Origin: Cycas panzhihuaensis
Taxonomy: Eukaryota; Cycadophyta
DNA: 64,000 bases
Reading direction: 5' to 3'
Assembly (NCBI GenBank): GCA_023213395.1
Contig: CM041465.1
Coordinates: forward strand, 176,831,741-176,895,740
The notes under the pieces were generated by a model. The model had not been told where the DNA came from. It saw only the letters and a list, made by a program, of their open reading frames with translations, and searched no databases. Positions 12,808 to 25,888 of this stretch are shown in pieces; the stretch's first letter is position 1, and the number at the start of each line of letters is the position of its first letter. The translations under genes and the position numbers were made by a program.

Positions 12808-15192
12808 TATAAAATTAAATTATCTTAATCATAACTTAAAATATAAATGTATTTGTGTCCTATCTACCTAGGGGGTTTCTAATCTAGAATTCTAAGTCTT
12901 AGGGTCTCCAAGGAAAGCTCTTGGTTGCTATCTTATCTAATGGTGTCTGCCCACAAGTGGTAAAGTAGGGATCCAATATACTACTATGTGAGCTCAAGGC
13001 TTGGTGTATCTTAGTAAGCAGGTTACTAAGAAGGTCCAAGACCCCTCTAATTTGTTGGTCCATCTACCCTAGACTTATGTCTAGTGATAAATCTAGTGGT
13101 GAAAACTTGACCAACTAAGGCTACTCACCCCTTCAAAGTCTAACCTGGTCTCCAAACTTTAATGGTAAAGATTCTCTACCTCAACTTGCCACTTATTACA
13201 CCTTATAGACAATGGCTTCTTGAGCAAGTTAGAGTACATCAAGGGTGTGTAAGGAGTGGTAATTTCAAGGGTCCTAAACATTCCCCTTACAAGGCTAGAA
13301 AAAGTATGGTTGATTAGGGGATTATCTTGTTAATGTATCAAACTAATAATGATTTTGTGGTATTTCTTATAAAAAAGTTCCTTTTACCAAATATAAAACT
13401 GAAAACTTTGAAAATAAATGAAATTAAATGTAGAAAAATAAAATAAGAGAAGGTTTAGAGAGCTCTTGTTGAGAAAATTTTATCCAAGAGTGATTTCTTT
13501 AACCTTTAAAAGTAATCCTATACAAGATTAACCACTAAACAGTTATAAGTCTAAATAATTAATTAAAAATTACTAACAATAGCTAGTACTATAATGTAGC
13601 AATAATAACCTTGAAGAAAATTGGAATATAGCCTTAAAAATAATTAAAAAATACTTAAATATAGATCAAATAACTATGTTAAATTTGATAGCTTATAAAA
13701 CCTATAAAATAAATCTAAATTAATTTTAAAATAGTTCTAAAATATAGCACTTTGAATCAGCTTTCTAACAGTTTAAACCATTTGAAAAATAGACTTCTAG
13801 ATGAAAAGTTATTGTGAAAATAGCGAAGAGACCTCTTTATAGTAAAAAATCAAAGGAGGGTTAGCCTTAAGCCCCATTAGTGATGTAGCCTCTAGATGTC
13901 AAGTCTTTGCATATGACCCCTACTAACGGGAAAAGGGATATAGATTCCAAATATTATAGATTAAAAATATATATATACATAAAAGAAAATTATATAAAAG
14001 AGTTTATATTAATTTCAAATCTACCCCTTATTTTGAAAAATGAGGTCACATGGGCCATAGGCTAGAGTATGGAGGGGGTTACAGATTCCAAACTTGATTT
14101 TAATATAATTTAATTTATAAAAACCTTTGAAAAAAATATATCAATGTAATAACAATATGTTAAGGCAACAAATATAATGATTTAAATTAATCAAAATTGA
14201 TCAAAAGAGATAAAAACATTTAATTGATCGAATCGATTCAAAATATTTAGAGATATATCAAAAAATAAAAAAACATAAATATTAAAAATATAGAAAATTA
14301 TTAAAAATAAAAATAGGTAGTGGGAATTTGAAGAGTAGTGAGGCAAAGAAGATATAGAAGACAAAATCTCTGTATAGAAATAATGAAATTATGATATGTC
14401 TTCTTCACTACAAAGATGACTTTGTTAAGATTAGTTTGGATGGACATGTGATATAGTTCCACTTGTCCAATAGTGAGTTGGAGCTTGATGAAGTTAGCGA
14501 CAATATCCTAATCCTTGGATTGAAGAAGATTGATCAAATTGGAGCAATAATTCTCTAAGTTTCCACCTTTAAACCTTCTTTTAATCAATATCAATCTACA
14601 CATGATCAAAAAATAATATGAAAGAGCCGTCGGCTAGAGAATGTGAAGCCATGTAGACATGGGGTTAAATCCTTCATACAGTCCACATAGGGTGACATAG
14701 GAAGGGAGTCGAGCCAGTAGACAGTAGCAAAGATATGATCCTGATGAGGATTGGCTTTATATTTTCCCATATAAAGGTGTAAGGTTCTGTTTGTGGGATA
14801 CTATCATCATTCTGGATAGCAACTTCCAAAGCAATAGAGATAAGTGGTAAAAAGACACCAAAGGAAGAGTGTTAATTAAAGTTAGAAAATAATGAAAAAC
14901 TCAAAGGCTATCATTTATTATACTATACTGAATTTACTTAACAATATCCACTATAAGGATCAATCCCCACACCCTGCCCTGAAGTGTGCAAAGGTTATGG
15001 GAAAGGTTGGGTGAGTGGAGTTTATCAGAGTATCTGCCCATTGATAATTGATATTGATATCCGTGTTATAATTTATCATATAAAGACACCAAGACTATAT
15101 AGGGTTGAGTTACACATAGACTCCAATAATGATAACTGTAAACAATATATTAATGGAGCTATAGTACAAATTAAACACACCCATATATAATT

Positions 15193-15228
<36 letters not shown>

Positions 15229-15538
15229 CTTTAAAAAATGTAGACAACAAATAATATGCTAAGTCTATATTACATTAAACAAAGTTATTTGATATTTTTG
15301 CACCAAATATTACTCTTCTTTAAGGAGTTTTAATTTTTAAAAATGTTTATGAAGCCCAAGGATGTAATCTGATCTTCTTTCTCTTTGCCCTATAACAAGG
15401 AAGATGCTCAACCAGAAAACCACACTAAATCTCAAAGTAATATTAAATAAAGCCATATTTGAATATGAACAAAGATAAGCATATAAATATAAATGTAACA
15501 AATTTAGTGATGATATTTTGTAAGGCTTTGTGGACTTT
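12808..15538 (-). other. C1 leader, 2.7 kb
   Basis: Non-coding DNA between primer site and gag. It holds an imperfect hairpin (CTTAGTAAGCAGGTTACTAAG around 13011-13032), an A-rich middle (13340-14330), two similar phrases ending GATTCCAAA at about 13940 and 14090, a CG-bearing segment at 14590-14760 and a (TA)n microsatellite at 15196-15227. A frame on the minus strand at 14600-14760 reads fairly openly but is not recognised. A second insertion inside the leader is possible. Confidence 0.4.
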
Positions 15539-15550
15539 GCTCTGATACTA
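15539..15550 (-). other. C1 primer-binding site (tRNA-Met)
   Basis: GCTCTGATACTA on plus is TAGTATCAGAGC on minus: 11 of 12 bases of the initiator tRNA-Met primer site, the one change being G-to-A. It sits two bases inside the 5' LTR, as expected for plant copia elements. Confidence 0.85.
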
Positions 15551-15552
15551 AA

Positions 15553-15815
15553 TAAAGGAATCGAGTTAGAGGGAAACAAGACTATAAAGGCATATTAAAA
15601 AATAACAAATTGGTGGTGTTAAAGAACACTTGGGGGCTATAAGGTCCAGTATAAATAGATGGGATGTTGGGCAAAGCCCAACATCTACCGTCTTTGGTGT
15701 TAAGAAACACTATTAAAAAAATAATTAAAAGTTTGACTAGGGTCATCTAAAGTTGGCTCCACCAACACCAATGCTGATACACTTCTTAAAAATTCAAATG
15801 AATATTATCCCAATA
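15553..15815 (-). repeat. C1 5' LTR
   Basis: Partner of 8258-8536. It is bounded on the left by the primer site and on the right by the TTTAT target duplication (15816-15820), after which repeat H resumes with AAAGTGGTTTATTATT. Confidence 0.75.
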
Positions 15816-17230
15816 TTTATAAAGTGGTTTATTATTAAAGAGGCTTTAACTATTAAATAAGTAAGAGGGGAACTAATTGCTAAATATGTATAAGTGATCA
15901 TATAAGTACTAAGAGGACATTCATCTCACTTGTTAACACACAAAGGGTTGCTTAAATAAGATGTAGTGCCAAATGAAGAAGTTGGTTGCTTGGACCCATA
16001 ACTAAGCACCATCTTACTAGACTAATATGTGGAAGAGAGTATCTTAGATGTCTTAAGACTATAAAAAGAGGATATAAAAGGATAAAAGATACCTAAATTT
16101 ATTATTTTATTATTTTTTTTATATTTTTAGGAAATAATATATACATGTATTTTATATCTAATTTGGAATGAGAAAACCATAAAGGGGAAGGCATGGGTAG
16201 TGTAGAGATGATGGCAACATTCCTAAGATTAGGAAAGAGGAGCTAGGAAGGATTAAATATTCCATCCTTATAAGTTTGAGGTTAGTTGATTTGGTTAGTA
16301 GATAAATCCACCAAATAAATCAAATATCACTAGACTTGAAAGACTAAAAATCTAAATTATATAGGCTTCCCCCTAAAGAGGAAGCCAAGTATGATTTAGA
16401 AGACACACCGAAGAAGAATCATATGAATAACTATCAACATTAGGGAGCCATGACTGACTGATATTTATATAATGCTTCTCAAAGAAAACTTACTACTTAC
16501 CAAATGGATTGAGAGATATATTCTCTTGGGTGCAATAGATTCTCCCTTTACTATTTTAGGTGTAGGAGCCTTTAAGGGACCTACCTCCTACCAAGGCCCT
16601 CCTTGGTCCATGATTCTTATATGGGCCTATCCTTATAGGTACTTTCCTCTATTTTTGAGTTTGTTGTACTCAACTCAACGAGGCTCTTGACTTCCCTTTT
16701 AAGTTTTAAAGAGAACCATGCCCTATGTAAGGTCATATGGATATTACACCTCCTAAGTATTAGGCCTAAGAGGAGGAGAGTATAGTTTAAGTTTGTTTGT
16801 ATAGCATGTGTAGTGTACCCTTATTTTAGAGTAATACCCCCTAAGCACAAATATTGAAAGGGGTAGTATCTTACCCACCATAGTTTAATCTCTTTAGTAG
16901 TTGGATTTTCAGAGCCATAGTTTAACCTAATCGTGAAGTAAGGTTCTAGTTTAGGCTCATAGTGGAATAAGCTATAGTTTAGGCTCATTATGGAGCAAGG
17001 TCATTTAGACAAATAAGAACTTTGTCATGACTAAGAAAGCCCTCAATAAAGGATGATACCTCAAAACCTACTATGTGAGTAAGAAATTAGTCATTGAAGT
17101 ATATAAAGGAAAATAAAATTATGATGAGCCTCTTAAAATAGTGCAACTGGTTGCATAAAGATGTAATTTACCTCATGCCACTATAATCTTAAGTGAAATA
17201 AAGAGGCAACTCATTGAAGAGATCCTTAGA
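15816..17230. repeat. Repeat H, copy A, right segment
   Basis: Collinear with 37686-39107. Shared phrases include GACCCATAACTAAGCACCATCTT, AGGATTAAATATTCCATC, ATGATTCTTAT/CATG and CCACTATAATCTT..GTGAA. The last 350 bases carry degenerate copies of CATAGTTTAGGCTCATTATGGAG (16905-17005). The reverse complement of that core, AATGAGNNTAAACTATG, also fills the 3' region of T1 on the plus strand, which suggests H is the 3' part of an old minus-strand Tat-like element. Short plus-strand frames (for example 16472-16690) carry no signature. Confidence 0.65.
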
Positions 17231-18714
17231 TTCATTGCTCTCCTTAAGAGTAGAGTTTGATAAAGTCCTAGGCTTACTAGTTGGCTTCAAATTGATAAAT
17301 ATTATTATTCCTAATAACATCAAATCCCTTACATCAAAGAGAAGTGCAATCAACTTAGTAGGGATGAAGTACTTAAAGCTATAAAGGATGTTAAACACTT
17401 GGAAGGAAGGCTAGAGGCCTGCTCCGAAGTGGTCCTAATCTCATAAGTGTATTACATAGGATGCTTATGAGTAGAGGGTGGGCTATATGGAATCAAATCA
17501 TGACAATAATTAGGATGGATTAAATGAGTGCCTTATGAAGGCTTCACAAGGGCTATGCCATCCCTAATAGGATTTTTCATTAAAGAGACCTCCTCATAAT
17601 GTAATTGGGGCAAATGTAGGGCACTACAGATTATGGAATTAGAACCTAACCTACAAGTATTCAAAAGGAAGCTTATTGAATCACTATTAAAAGGACACCA
17701 TGGAGGATCCTGAAAATGTAGGTAGGGAAAAGACTTCATGTCTAATTGAAGGATATGGGGGTTTAAATTAGCTTGCATGACTCTAACTTACCTCAATGGG
17801 TATGTGGTAGAAGGTAAGGTAATTACTCATGGAATTATGCCTAATAGTTATTGTAAAATAAGTAAAGTAAATACAAATATACCCAAGTAAGTAGAAGTGT
17901 CAAATCTAACCCGCATGAGGGAATACCTTGTGAATTGGGTTTAACCCCTAAAGAATCATATGGAGTAGATTGATTACAAGTGGGAATAATTAAATTTATC
18001 TCATCATCTTAGGGTTGGATCTCTTCCTTCAATGGCCTAGTTTTAATATTTTTCGAAGGGAAACTCTCCTAATCCAAATAGCTAAGGACATCAAAGTAAG
18101 ACCTTTAAGGTGATTACAAGTTAGGCTTAGTAGAGAACTTACTAAAAGGGTTTACAACCTCATCAAGGAAAGTATTGCAATCACAATAAAGAGGAAGCTC
18201 ATTGAGTTAAAGGAATAACAATAAATCACTACAAGTAGCTCTAAATTAGGGGTAGAATATAAGTCGATGAGAGGTTATAGAACCTCATCACTAATAAAGG
18301 AATAAGAGCAATCTAAAGAGGGATTAGAATATGAATTAGGGAGAGGTATAAAATAATGCATAGAGGGGCTAATAAGGAAGCTACTAATGAGGTTGGTCAC
18401 AATTAATGACCCTACATCCTACTACAATGAAAAGGGATGAGTGAAAGAAATTGATAGGGCAAGTAACTTTGTATGATATGAATTGGATTTTCATTCTTCA
18501 TAGGGAATTGGGTTTGAGTATATAACTATAATAATCATTTAGGGATTAACATAAGAGGCTCTACTTGGTGACTAACTAATGAAAGTTAAGTCATATACTC
18601 ATGGGTTCATCATAAAGAGGACTAATAGATTTGGAAGAGTAATTCTTCTAAATTTTGAGTCTAACTCACATCATTGAGATCCATGACACACTTATAAAAA
18701 TCTATTTTAGATTT
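17231..18714. other. Continuation of H copy A, no recognised domain
   Basis: There is no counterpart in copy B, which is cut off at this point by C4. The minus strand has two modest open frames (17189-17398, 17533-17778), the second Pro/Leu-rich. Repeated phrases such as ATATAAGTCGATGAGAGG and ATATGAATTAGGGAGAGG occur at 18250-18350. Given the gag remnant to the right, this is probably further Tat-like coding debris read on the minus strand. Confidence 0.35.
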
Positions 18715-19012
18715 ATTATCTTCTTACTTGACTATAAAAGGGTCTTTTTCTTCCATTATAAAAGGATAAATGCCATCAAAGTAATTTATAAAGACATCCA
18801 TCAGTTACTAAAATAAGGGGAATGAAATCAGGGGAAACTAGTAAAACCACCTAAGTATATTGCCCTATAATGTCCTTGGGAAAAGTCTCATCAACAAAGT
18901 GTAATTAGGCATATAATAAGTGCTTACCAAAGTAAATACTTTGATGTGACTTGAAGAATATTGTCTAGGTTCCCCACTAAACTTAGGTAATTCATGAATG
19001 AAAGGGGGAAGG
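18715..19012 (-). pseudogene. Tat-type gag remnant, minus strand
   Basis: The minus strand reads ELPKFSGEPRQYSSSHIKVF, then MPNYTLLMRLFPRTL, a stop, GNILRWFY and LMDVFINYFDGI. It matches the T1 gag at 50.15-50.43 kb residue by residue (ELPKILGD, SHI, AFVLAYTNFMPYDYVM, LFPKSL, stop, GNALK, YFDVV). Both have a TAG at the same Gln position. It is the retrotransposon gag domain of a relative of T1 in opposite orientation. The surrounding pol is not recognisable. Confidence 0.65.
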
Positions 19013-22000
19013 ATACAGAGAAGAACCTCTTACAGTAGGGGACTCTTATAGTTAGTGTGTGACGTCCTTTCCTAAAGCGGCATGGTCACATGATAGGGGG
19101 TTATTATAAGATTAAGGTTGAATGAGTCAAATAGACTTGAGTATAATCATTAGGGCTTATACTCAAGTGATATGCATGAGCATGAGGTACTTATCCAATA
19201 AGCTCTTGCACTTGGATATGAGTGTAGGTAGAAGTAGGAGCAAGCCAATGTGGGTTTTGCTCATAAGGACATGCAAGAGGAGACTAAAGGTTGGACATGG
19301 GTGCTCCATGACTAGGATAAAGGATAAAACCAAGGTGGTTCATAGAAGGAAATATGATATAGCCACACAACTAGGATGAAAAAGTCCTATGAAATAGCCT
19401 AGAGTGGATGTAACTTAATGAAGGATTCAAGCGGTATGACTAGATGACTTTGTAACTAAGAAGTTTTCACAACTCCTTACTGTAGTTGCCAAAATTATGC
19501 TAATCAAAGTGGTTCACCTAAAAAACCTTAAACAAGGAGGAAAAGTGGTCTTCACAAAAGGCAACTACTCTAATGGGTCTTGATGGATCCTTGATATCCT
19601 TCTTAAATGAAGAAAGATGTCTTTCGAAGTGTATATTAAACAAGGAAATGTAAATAGTTATTACCTCTAAGTGTATGCTAAGTAAGGAAATACAAATAAT
19701 TGTTATTTAGATGCTAAGTCAAGCAACATAAAAGAACAAAGAGCAAACTAAAGAAACAAGAATAAGTCATCTTTAAAAAATTCCCTTTAAGGTGAAGAAA
19801 AAAAAAAATAAAGACTTCTAATAGATGGGTGGATCACTAGGGTCCTTATCCTAAAAGAAGATGTCTTAGGCTTTCTATTAACTAATCCATAATCCTTCCT
19901 AAGGAAATGATCTATCCTATACCTCTACCTAACTATGAAATAAAGTACTATGTTGTATTAGCTATGGAATAGGATAATTGTTGAGTATGGGGATGTCGAG
20001 GGTTAACTGTTGGAGACTACTTTACCTAATAATGATCCACTTATGAAGGTGGATGGATCGAGATTGCCTGCATTTGATTCTAGTGCGTTCTACACACTTA
20101 AAGATGAAAAGGAGAGACAAAGAGGAGTCATTCTCAACCTAAAGCATAGCAAAAAATTGACATCTTTGAGTTTAAAATATAGTGATAAAATAATATCAAA
20201 GGAGGAGAAGTTTGTACGCTAGGAATATCATGTCTCAGTTGATCAAAAGTCCCTCACAATGATAATTATTTACTTAAGAAAGGATGAGCTTATATGTTAG
20301 TGATGTTGAATCTTGGACTATCAAGGGCTTCTTAACTAAGAGAGCACAACCTAGTCTAAGGGGAGCAAACAAGATCAAGCACCTATATGTAGGCTACTGT
20401 GCATTTTAAATTTACATAAAATCATCAATGATTTAAATTAACCACAAACCATGTAACATAAACAAGTATACTTTCACTAATGTATCTATATGGATATATA
20501 TATTTGAGTTTTTTAAATTTATCTTTTATTTTTTATTTACTTAACTAGGAATGCCTCCAAACCCTAGTATATATAAGAAAAAAAATCTAAGTCTCTTTTC
20601 TTTCTTCTATCACTCTTATAGTTATCTTAGTCACTATGATTATGATATCATCATTTTTTGATTTAAAATCAAAACAAAAAGGGCAACTAGATATCATACA
20701 AGTAATCTTGTCTTTTCATTCATCTTTTTTTGAGAAGGAAAAAAGGGTGAGTAGATAATCAATCACACAACTAATAAAGAATAAAAAGAGTTTAATTTTA
20801 TCCCTTTGATTCTTTTACTTTTGAGTTAAGCACAACAAAATATGAACACCAAGTCTAAGTAATTACCACAACTTGAAGTAAAAAATAATAAAGTAAGAGA
20901 TGACTTGCCTCTCACCCTTCTTTGAAGAAGCTTCTAAAGTAGTATCATCGCTCCTCAAGCAATGACTCAATCAAAATAAGAGAAATTTCCTCATAAGATA
21001 CAAGTTTAAATGTAATAGTATAATAAAATAATTTAAAAGTAAAAACAAGCATGTAGTGTTCTAATCATAATCCTAACACCTAGAGGATTATGATAAAATG
21101 AACAAGGTGAAGGAGCTTAGAATCCTATGGAAAACAACTTAAGTCTTCTTTTAAAGGTTTGCAAGCCATTCCACTCACCTCCTTAGGAGAGTTTGTTAGC
21201 ACCAAGGCTAGGTTTGTAAACTTCCCCTCAAGTTATGAGTAGGAACTTTCAAGCTGAGGAGACCTAGCTCTCAAGTGGAGATGGGTAAGCTAACTCTATA
21301 ACACTTTAAACCTTCAAGCAAAAGGAAACTAACTAAACTTTTACTAATTTAACCCACAACATAAACAAAGAGAATTCTCAAATCCCAACTATAAAAATGG
21401 CAAAACAAAGAAAAGATTAAAAGCTAACATGAACTTACTTATAAGATGTTGACATGAGGAAGATGGTAGGGAGGTGTTTTAAATTAGTGCTAGGTTAACT
21501 CCACAATCCTCCAAAGCTAGCTCCAATAGGTATGAAATATACCAAAGAATGATTAAAAGTGAAAAGTAGTTCTAAAATGGTGAATTATTACATAGAGGAG
21601 TGAGAATAATAGAAAGAGAAGAACACCAAAATAAGGAAAGAGTTTGGAACATGGGTATGTTTAACCCCAAGCCATGAAAATCTCTAAAGGTCACTCAAAG
21701 GTTGCAAAAGGGATGCAAGAAGTTGAGGTGAAATTTTTGTAGCACCCCATTATATGAAATTTGATTATCCATTTTCTTAAAGAAAAGATGGATATTTATA
21801 AGAGAATTAAGAGTAGATGATATGGGAGAACATGGGGAAAACTGAGCTAAAATTTCAAAAAAAATAGTGTTTATATGGTAGAAAAAAATGACCTTTCATT
21901 ATTATTTTTTTCACATGAGAAATTGAAAAAATAATGATGACTATAAAAAATAATGATAAATAGTGAAAATTGTGACATTCAAAAAATAATTAAAACTACA

Positions 22001-22640
22001 ACTTTTACAATTAGTCATGGTTTATTAAGAAGGTTGTGGTTTCGGGTAGTACTAAAATCATAACAAATAGTAAGATCCACGATAAATGGGTTTCAATAAA
22101 ATTAATAAAAAATATAGGGAAAAAAAAAAAGTAGTGAGACTACTTTTCATGTTTATACAACAAGGTCAATGAGGGACAAATAGGGTGAGAATGTGAAGTA
22201 AGCATGAAATGAAAACAATTGCTCAATAAATAACAAGTTTGCAAAAGTTGTGAAAAAATTTGAAAGAGTTAGAGTTGAGCTTAAGACTATTGAATAAGTA
22301 AGCACTTCAAGTTCTATATATCATAGGTAATGATTTAAAATAAGAATAAACACAATCATACCAATTAATCATCTAATCACCATATTAATCAATCTACTAA
22401 ATTATTACAAATATCTAATCAAACCTTAATACAAAATAAGGCAAGACATAAGACTTGGATAATGTCAAAAGTAACCATGCAGATTAAAACATTTGTCTCT
22501 TTAGTAATGGACCCTTTGTGAACAAGTTGAAGTAAGATGGTAAACGTTACCAACCTTGCCTAAGAGGAGTTATTTGAGAACTTAGGCTATGTAATTCATT
22601 TATTGAGTTGATTAAAAGGATAAGGGTATGCTTAACAAAA
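19013..22640. other. Unassigned AT-rich DNA
   Basis: No domain is recognised in 3.6 kb. If the gag at 18.7-19.0 kb belongs to a minus-strand Tat element, its leader and 5' LTR should lie here, but no primer site was found. At 20565-20610 a TATA-like TATATATAAG is followed by a pyrimidine-rich CTCTTTTCTTTCTTC stretch, a promoter/LTR-like arrangement on plus. A short frame at 20010-20222 is unrecognised. A-rich runs occur at 21850-22130. Confidence 0.3.
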
Positions 22641-23190
22641 GAAGGATAAATGGAATGATATGATGAAGTTAATGTGAGAGTTTGACCTAATTCTATCTGC
22701 AGAACTTAAATTATTTGGGATAACTATTTATCTTTTTAAGATTTTAATAATTTTTTACTTTGAATTTTTAATTTTGGATATAAATTCAAGTTGTCTACTT
22801 CGGGAAATGGACCCACCATAGTTTAGACTTATTAGTGGTTACTTTCTAGAGATGCGATCACTATAGTTTAGTCTCTTTAGTGACCATTACACGTTCTTTG
22901 AGCAAGTAAGAGCATCTTGTCTTGAAGGGTCTCTACCCATTGTGAGTATGTGATGGAGAATACCATAGTATAGGCTCTTTAGTAAGAAGATTTTGGAGTC
23001 ATAGTAGTTTATTCTCATTATGGAGATCATAATGCTCCCAAACATAGGTCTTGGGTAGAGAGTTAGTTTATATTTACTTACAAAGTGTGCCACTAGTTTA
23101 TAATCATTACAAAGTGTGCAATTAGTTTATACTTATTATAGAATATATAATTAATTTATGCTCATTATAGAGTGTTCATACCCCCAATTA
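22641..23190. repeat. Degenerate repeats carrying the TAGTTTA..CTCATTA motif
   Basis: ATAGTTTAGACTTATTAGTGG, ATAGTTTAGTCTCTTTAGTGA and relatives occur from 22815. At 23065-23180 there is a clear tandem array of about four 29-30 bp units beginning AGTTTATA and ending AAAGTGTGC or a variant. It is the same motif as in repeat H and, inverted, in the T1 3' region. The first 150 bases hold nothing recognisable. Confidence 0.6.
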
Positions 23191-23600
23191 GAAGTGATAA
23201 GACTATGAGTGATGGAAATCAAGTATATGGGAGACGAGCGAGTCAACTTCAACATTTTGGCTATGTGAGATGTGTTATAAATAAGAATTATATCATCAAA
23301 GAGGTAGTGATATCTAGGAGATTGTATAAGTGGTCTAAATGAGCTTAATAAATATGGATAAACTAGTAACTAACAACTTGAGAGTCTGAAAACAAGTTAA
23401 TTGGTCTATTAAAAAATTGAAGGATATCATTGAGTGCTCCTATGATTGTTATATATTTTGTTATATTGTCAGCTATTTAGGGGAGAAAAATTCTAGCACT
23501 AGTAAGAATGTTACCCATTTAGTCACAAATAATCCATGCTATAACAGACGCCCATAGATTCCCTTAATTCCTACCATTAGTATAGATGTTTAATGTCATG
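23191..23600 (-). pseudogene. RNase H-like remnant, minus strand
   Basis: The minus strand from about 23600 reads LNIYTNGR, MGNILTSARIFLP, IIGALNDILQFFNRPINLFS followed by DSQVVSYQ, then HLDHLYNLLDI and LARLPY. The order fits a class I RNase H: a GNxL-type strand, an N-x-x-E/K-Y helix, the S-D-S-Q-V-V catalytic Asp, and a terminal A-R-L-P segment. Tat elements carry an extra RNase H of this kind, and plant LINEs end with one; I cannot decide between them. Stops are frequent. Confidence 0.4.
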
Positions 23601-23942
23601 TGGGAAAAAGGACAAAAATTCAAAGATAATATAATGAATAAAGGGAAGATATAGGTATCAACTATCAAGGGTACAAATTAGACTGAATGGCTTGATTTCA
23701 ACTATGAAACTATAGAAAGAAATAGTCCCCATGTTTTGGTTTTACCATTGTAATTACACTTTTGAAACCTAATTTTTAAAATGTTTAAAGTATCAAACAA
23801 GTTTCAATTATAATGGAGACCATAATAGACCCAAGAAATTATATCTAAAACTCTTGAATGACACACACAATTGGACCCAAACTACATGTTTACAGGTGGG
23901 GATGAAGTCAATAAGAGAGTTATCCTAGACACCAAAAAGGTG
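23601..23942. other. Unassigned spacer
   Basis: Nothing is recognised. It lies between the RNase H remnant and the start of repeat H copy B. Confidence 0.4.
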
Positions 23943-24362
23943 CAAATATCTATATATAGATGCACCAATATTTTTTGTCTTTTTCTTTTCTCTTTTATCT
24001 CTATTTTTTTAAGGGATGGTTATGACTCAATATGATGGTTCAAACAAGGGTCAAGTGAACTTGGTATCATTGAACCCATCTTCTAGATGATGCATCTAGT
24101 CATCCTTCATACTTGCCTAAGTACATAGATTAACTATGGTCATTACATGGCTCCCATTAAGGCATGGTGGGTGGTGATAATAAGTTGTTTTAGAAAATAT
24201 AGTCACAACTAGCTAAACCATAGGCATTAGAACTAAGATACTTCGATAAGCACTTTTTGAAAGAAGTATAGGTAACAAATAGGCTAAGATCATGCTCTTA
24301 AAGGATGAACTACAAGTATTTATAGGTATAGTCAATCAAAGTATTTCTGATTATGAAGAGGA
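23943..24362. repeat. Repeat H, copy B, left segment
   Basis: Collinear with 7625-8028 of copy A. It ends at the target duplication GAGGA (24358-24362), and the copy resumes after C2 at 37450. Confidence 0.75.
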
Positions 24363-25026
24363 TATTAGATAATGTGACAATAATATTTTGGAGGCTAAAA
24401 TTTTGATAGGTTGGTAGTGTAGTTTTCTACCTAAACTTCCTTAAGGGGATCTAATAGGGACGAAAGCCTCCCTTGGCTGGGGGGTACAGGGGAAGCCAAA
24501 CCCCCCCATCTCTTCTGGAAAAAGGGGGTTTGAGAGTAGTAGCCCCCAACCCAAAAATCTAGCACTGAAAAGCATACTAAATTGTAAAGAGAATTAGGGT
24601 CGTTCATTCAAAATATCCCAGATTCTATGGTTAAGATTTGTACCTTATATGATTCTCTAATATAGCCTAATCTAGGGTGTTTTTTTATTATGTTGATGGC
24701 ATTTAATATATTGGATGTATTGTGAGGAGTTGGGTGGCTGGTTATTGTTGTAGAGTATTTTACTACAGATTATGTATATTTCTTCATTATTTGATAATAA
24801 AGATCGATACCTTTCCTATGTGGATGTTTCCCTAGCATACTACTAGGGTTTTACCATGTTATATCTAGTGTATTTATGATGCTTTAACTTTCTGATTTAT
24901 TTATTATATTATCTCTAATTTAAGAACTTACATGCTAAATTTCAGTTTCAATTCCTGTAACTAGTTGCAAAAATAGTTTAGAACTTGGTGGCAATTTTTG
25001 GTTATTGGGACCTTATTTTCTCAACA
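24363..25026 (+). repeat. C2 5' LTR (664 bp)
   Basis: Starts TATTAGATAATGTG (from TGTTAG..) and ends TTTTCTCAACA. It matches the solo LTR at 35998-36605 along its length and the shortened 3' LTR at its two ends. A C-rich stretch at 24503-24510 lies in the middle. Landmarks such as GATAATAAAGATC..TTTCC and TTTTACCATGTTATATC are shared. Confidence 0.85.
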
Positions 25027-25028
25027 AG

Positions 25029-25040
25029 TGATATCATAGC
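25029..25040 (+). other. C2 primer-binding site
   Basis: TGATATCATAGC differs from TGGTATCAGAGC by a G-to-A and a G-to-T. It lies two bases after the LTR end. Confidence 0.7.
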
Positions 25041-25094
25041 TACTTTTATTTTTGCAGTGAGTTTATAAAGGTTTTAGTATCAACTTTTTCTACA

Positions 25095-25860
25095 CTAAAT
25101 GGTGAAACTGGAAAATGTAAAGTTCAAGGTGGAGAAATTTAATGGAAACAATAACTTTAAGTTGTGGAATCTAAAAGCATAGGATATTCTGGTATAATAA
25201 GGTTTGTATATAGCTCTTATAGGAAAATTGAAGAAACCCACAGGGATGGATGATGACGAATGAGATGATGTAGAAAAAAGTGCTCTTAGTATAATACAAT
25301 TATACTTGGCAGATGGAGTTCTATTTAACACCGTAGGGGAGTAGATATCAGCAAGATTATAGACCTGGTTGGAAGGCTTATACATGACCAACTTAGTGAC
25401 AAATCAAATCTACTTAAAGAGACAATTGTACTTATTATGGATGAAGGAAGGCATAAAAGTGACTGATCATTTAAATATTTTAAATACTCTTATTTATTAG
25501 TTGGCTAGTATTGATATTCACAATTAAGGATGAGGACAAGGCTATTATCTTATTATGTTCATTATCAAAATTTGGGGATAATATTGTCACCTTAATTAGT
25601 TTTAGCACTATAGATAAATTAGACTATGATTATATTGTGAGTGCTTTGTTGTTGGAAAAAGTGAGGAGGAAGTCTAGTCTTGAAACCTCCACACTAGAAT
25701 CTATGATAATAAGGAGTAGAATGATTAAGAGAGGACAAAGCTCTAAGGATATATCAAGGTTAAAGATAAAAGGCAAGAAGAGTAAGCTCAGATGTTGGCA
25801 CTGAAATAAGACAAGTCACCTCAAAAAGTATAACTACAAAAGGAAGTAATTCTAAAAAAA
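25095..25860 (+). pseudogene. C2 gag
   Basis: Reads VKFKVEKFNGNNNFKLWNLK near the start, the copia UBN2-type opening, then LKRQLYLLWMKEGIKVTDHL and the open block 25511-25804 with DEDKAIILLCSLSKFGDNIV and LEKVRRKS. A degraded zinc knuckle follows at 25793 (C-W-H then H-L-K-K..). The 25095-25391 minus-strand frame is a shadow. A stop near the start (TAG for Trp/Gln) and others break it. Confidence 0.75.
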
Positions 25861-25888
25861 GGAAGAACCTACTAAGGAGGCTAATCAG

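Larger units (their letters stand above)
8258..15815 (-). mobile_element. C1: decayed Ty1/copia element inserted in repeat H
   Basis: Read on the minus strand the order is LTR, tRNA-Met primer site, leader, gag, protease, integrase, RT, RNase H, polypurine tract, LTR: the copia order with integrase before RT. The target duplication TTTAT is at 8253-8257 and 15816-15820. The intact target TCTAT is at 37686-37690 in repeat H copy B. The LTR termini have decayed from TG..CA to TA..TA. The coding region carries many stops and at least one frameshift, so it is dead. The long (2.7 kb) leader is unusual. Confidence 0.85.

Noticed and set aside
20565-20610. TATA-like and CT-rich sequence as a host promoter
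   Set aside because: No gene follows. Such arrangements are common in LTR promoters and arise easily in AT-rich DNA.
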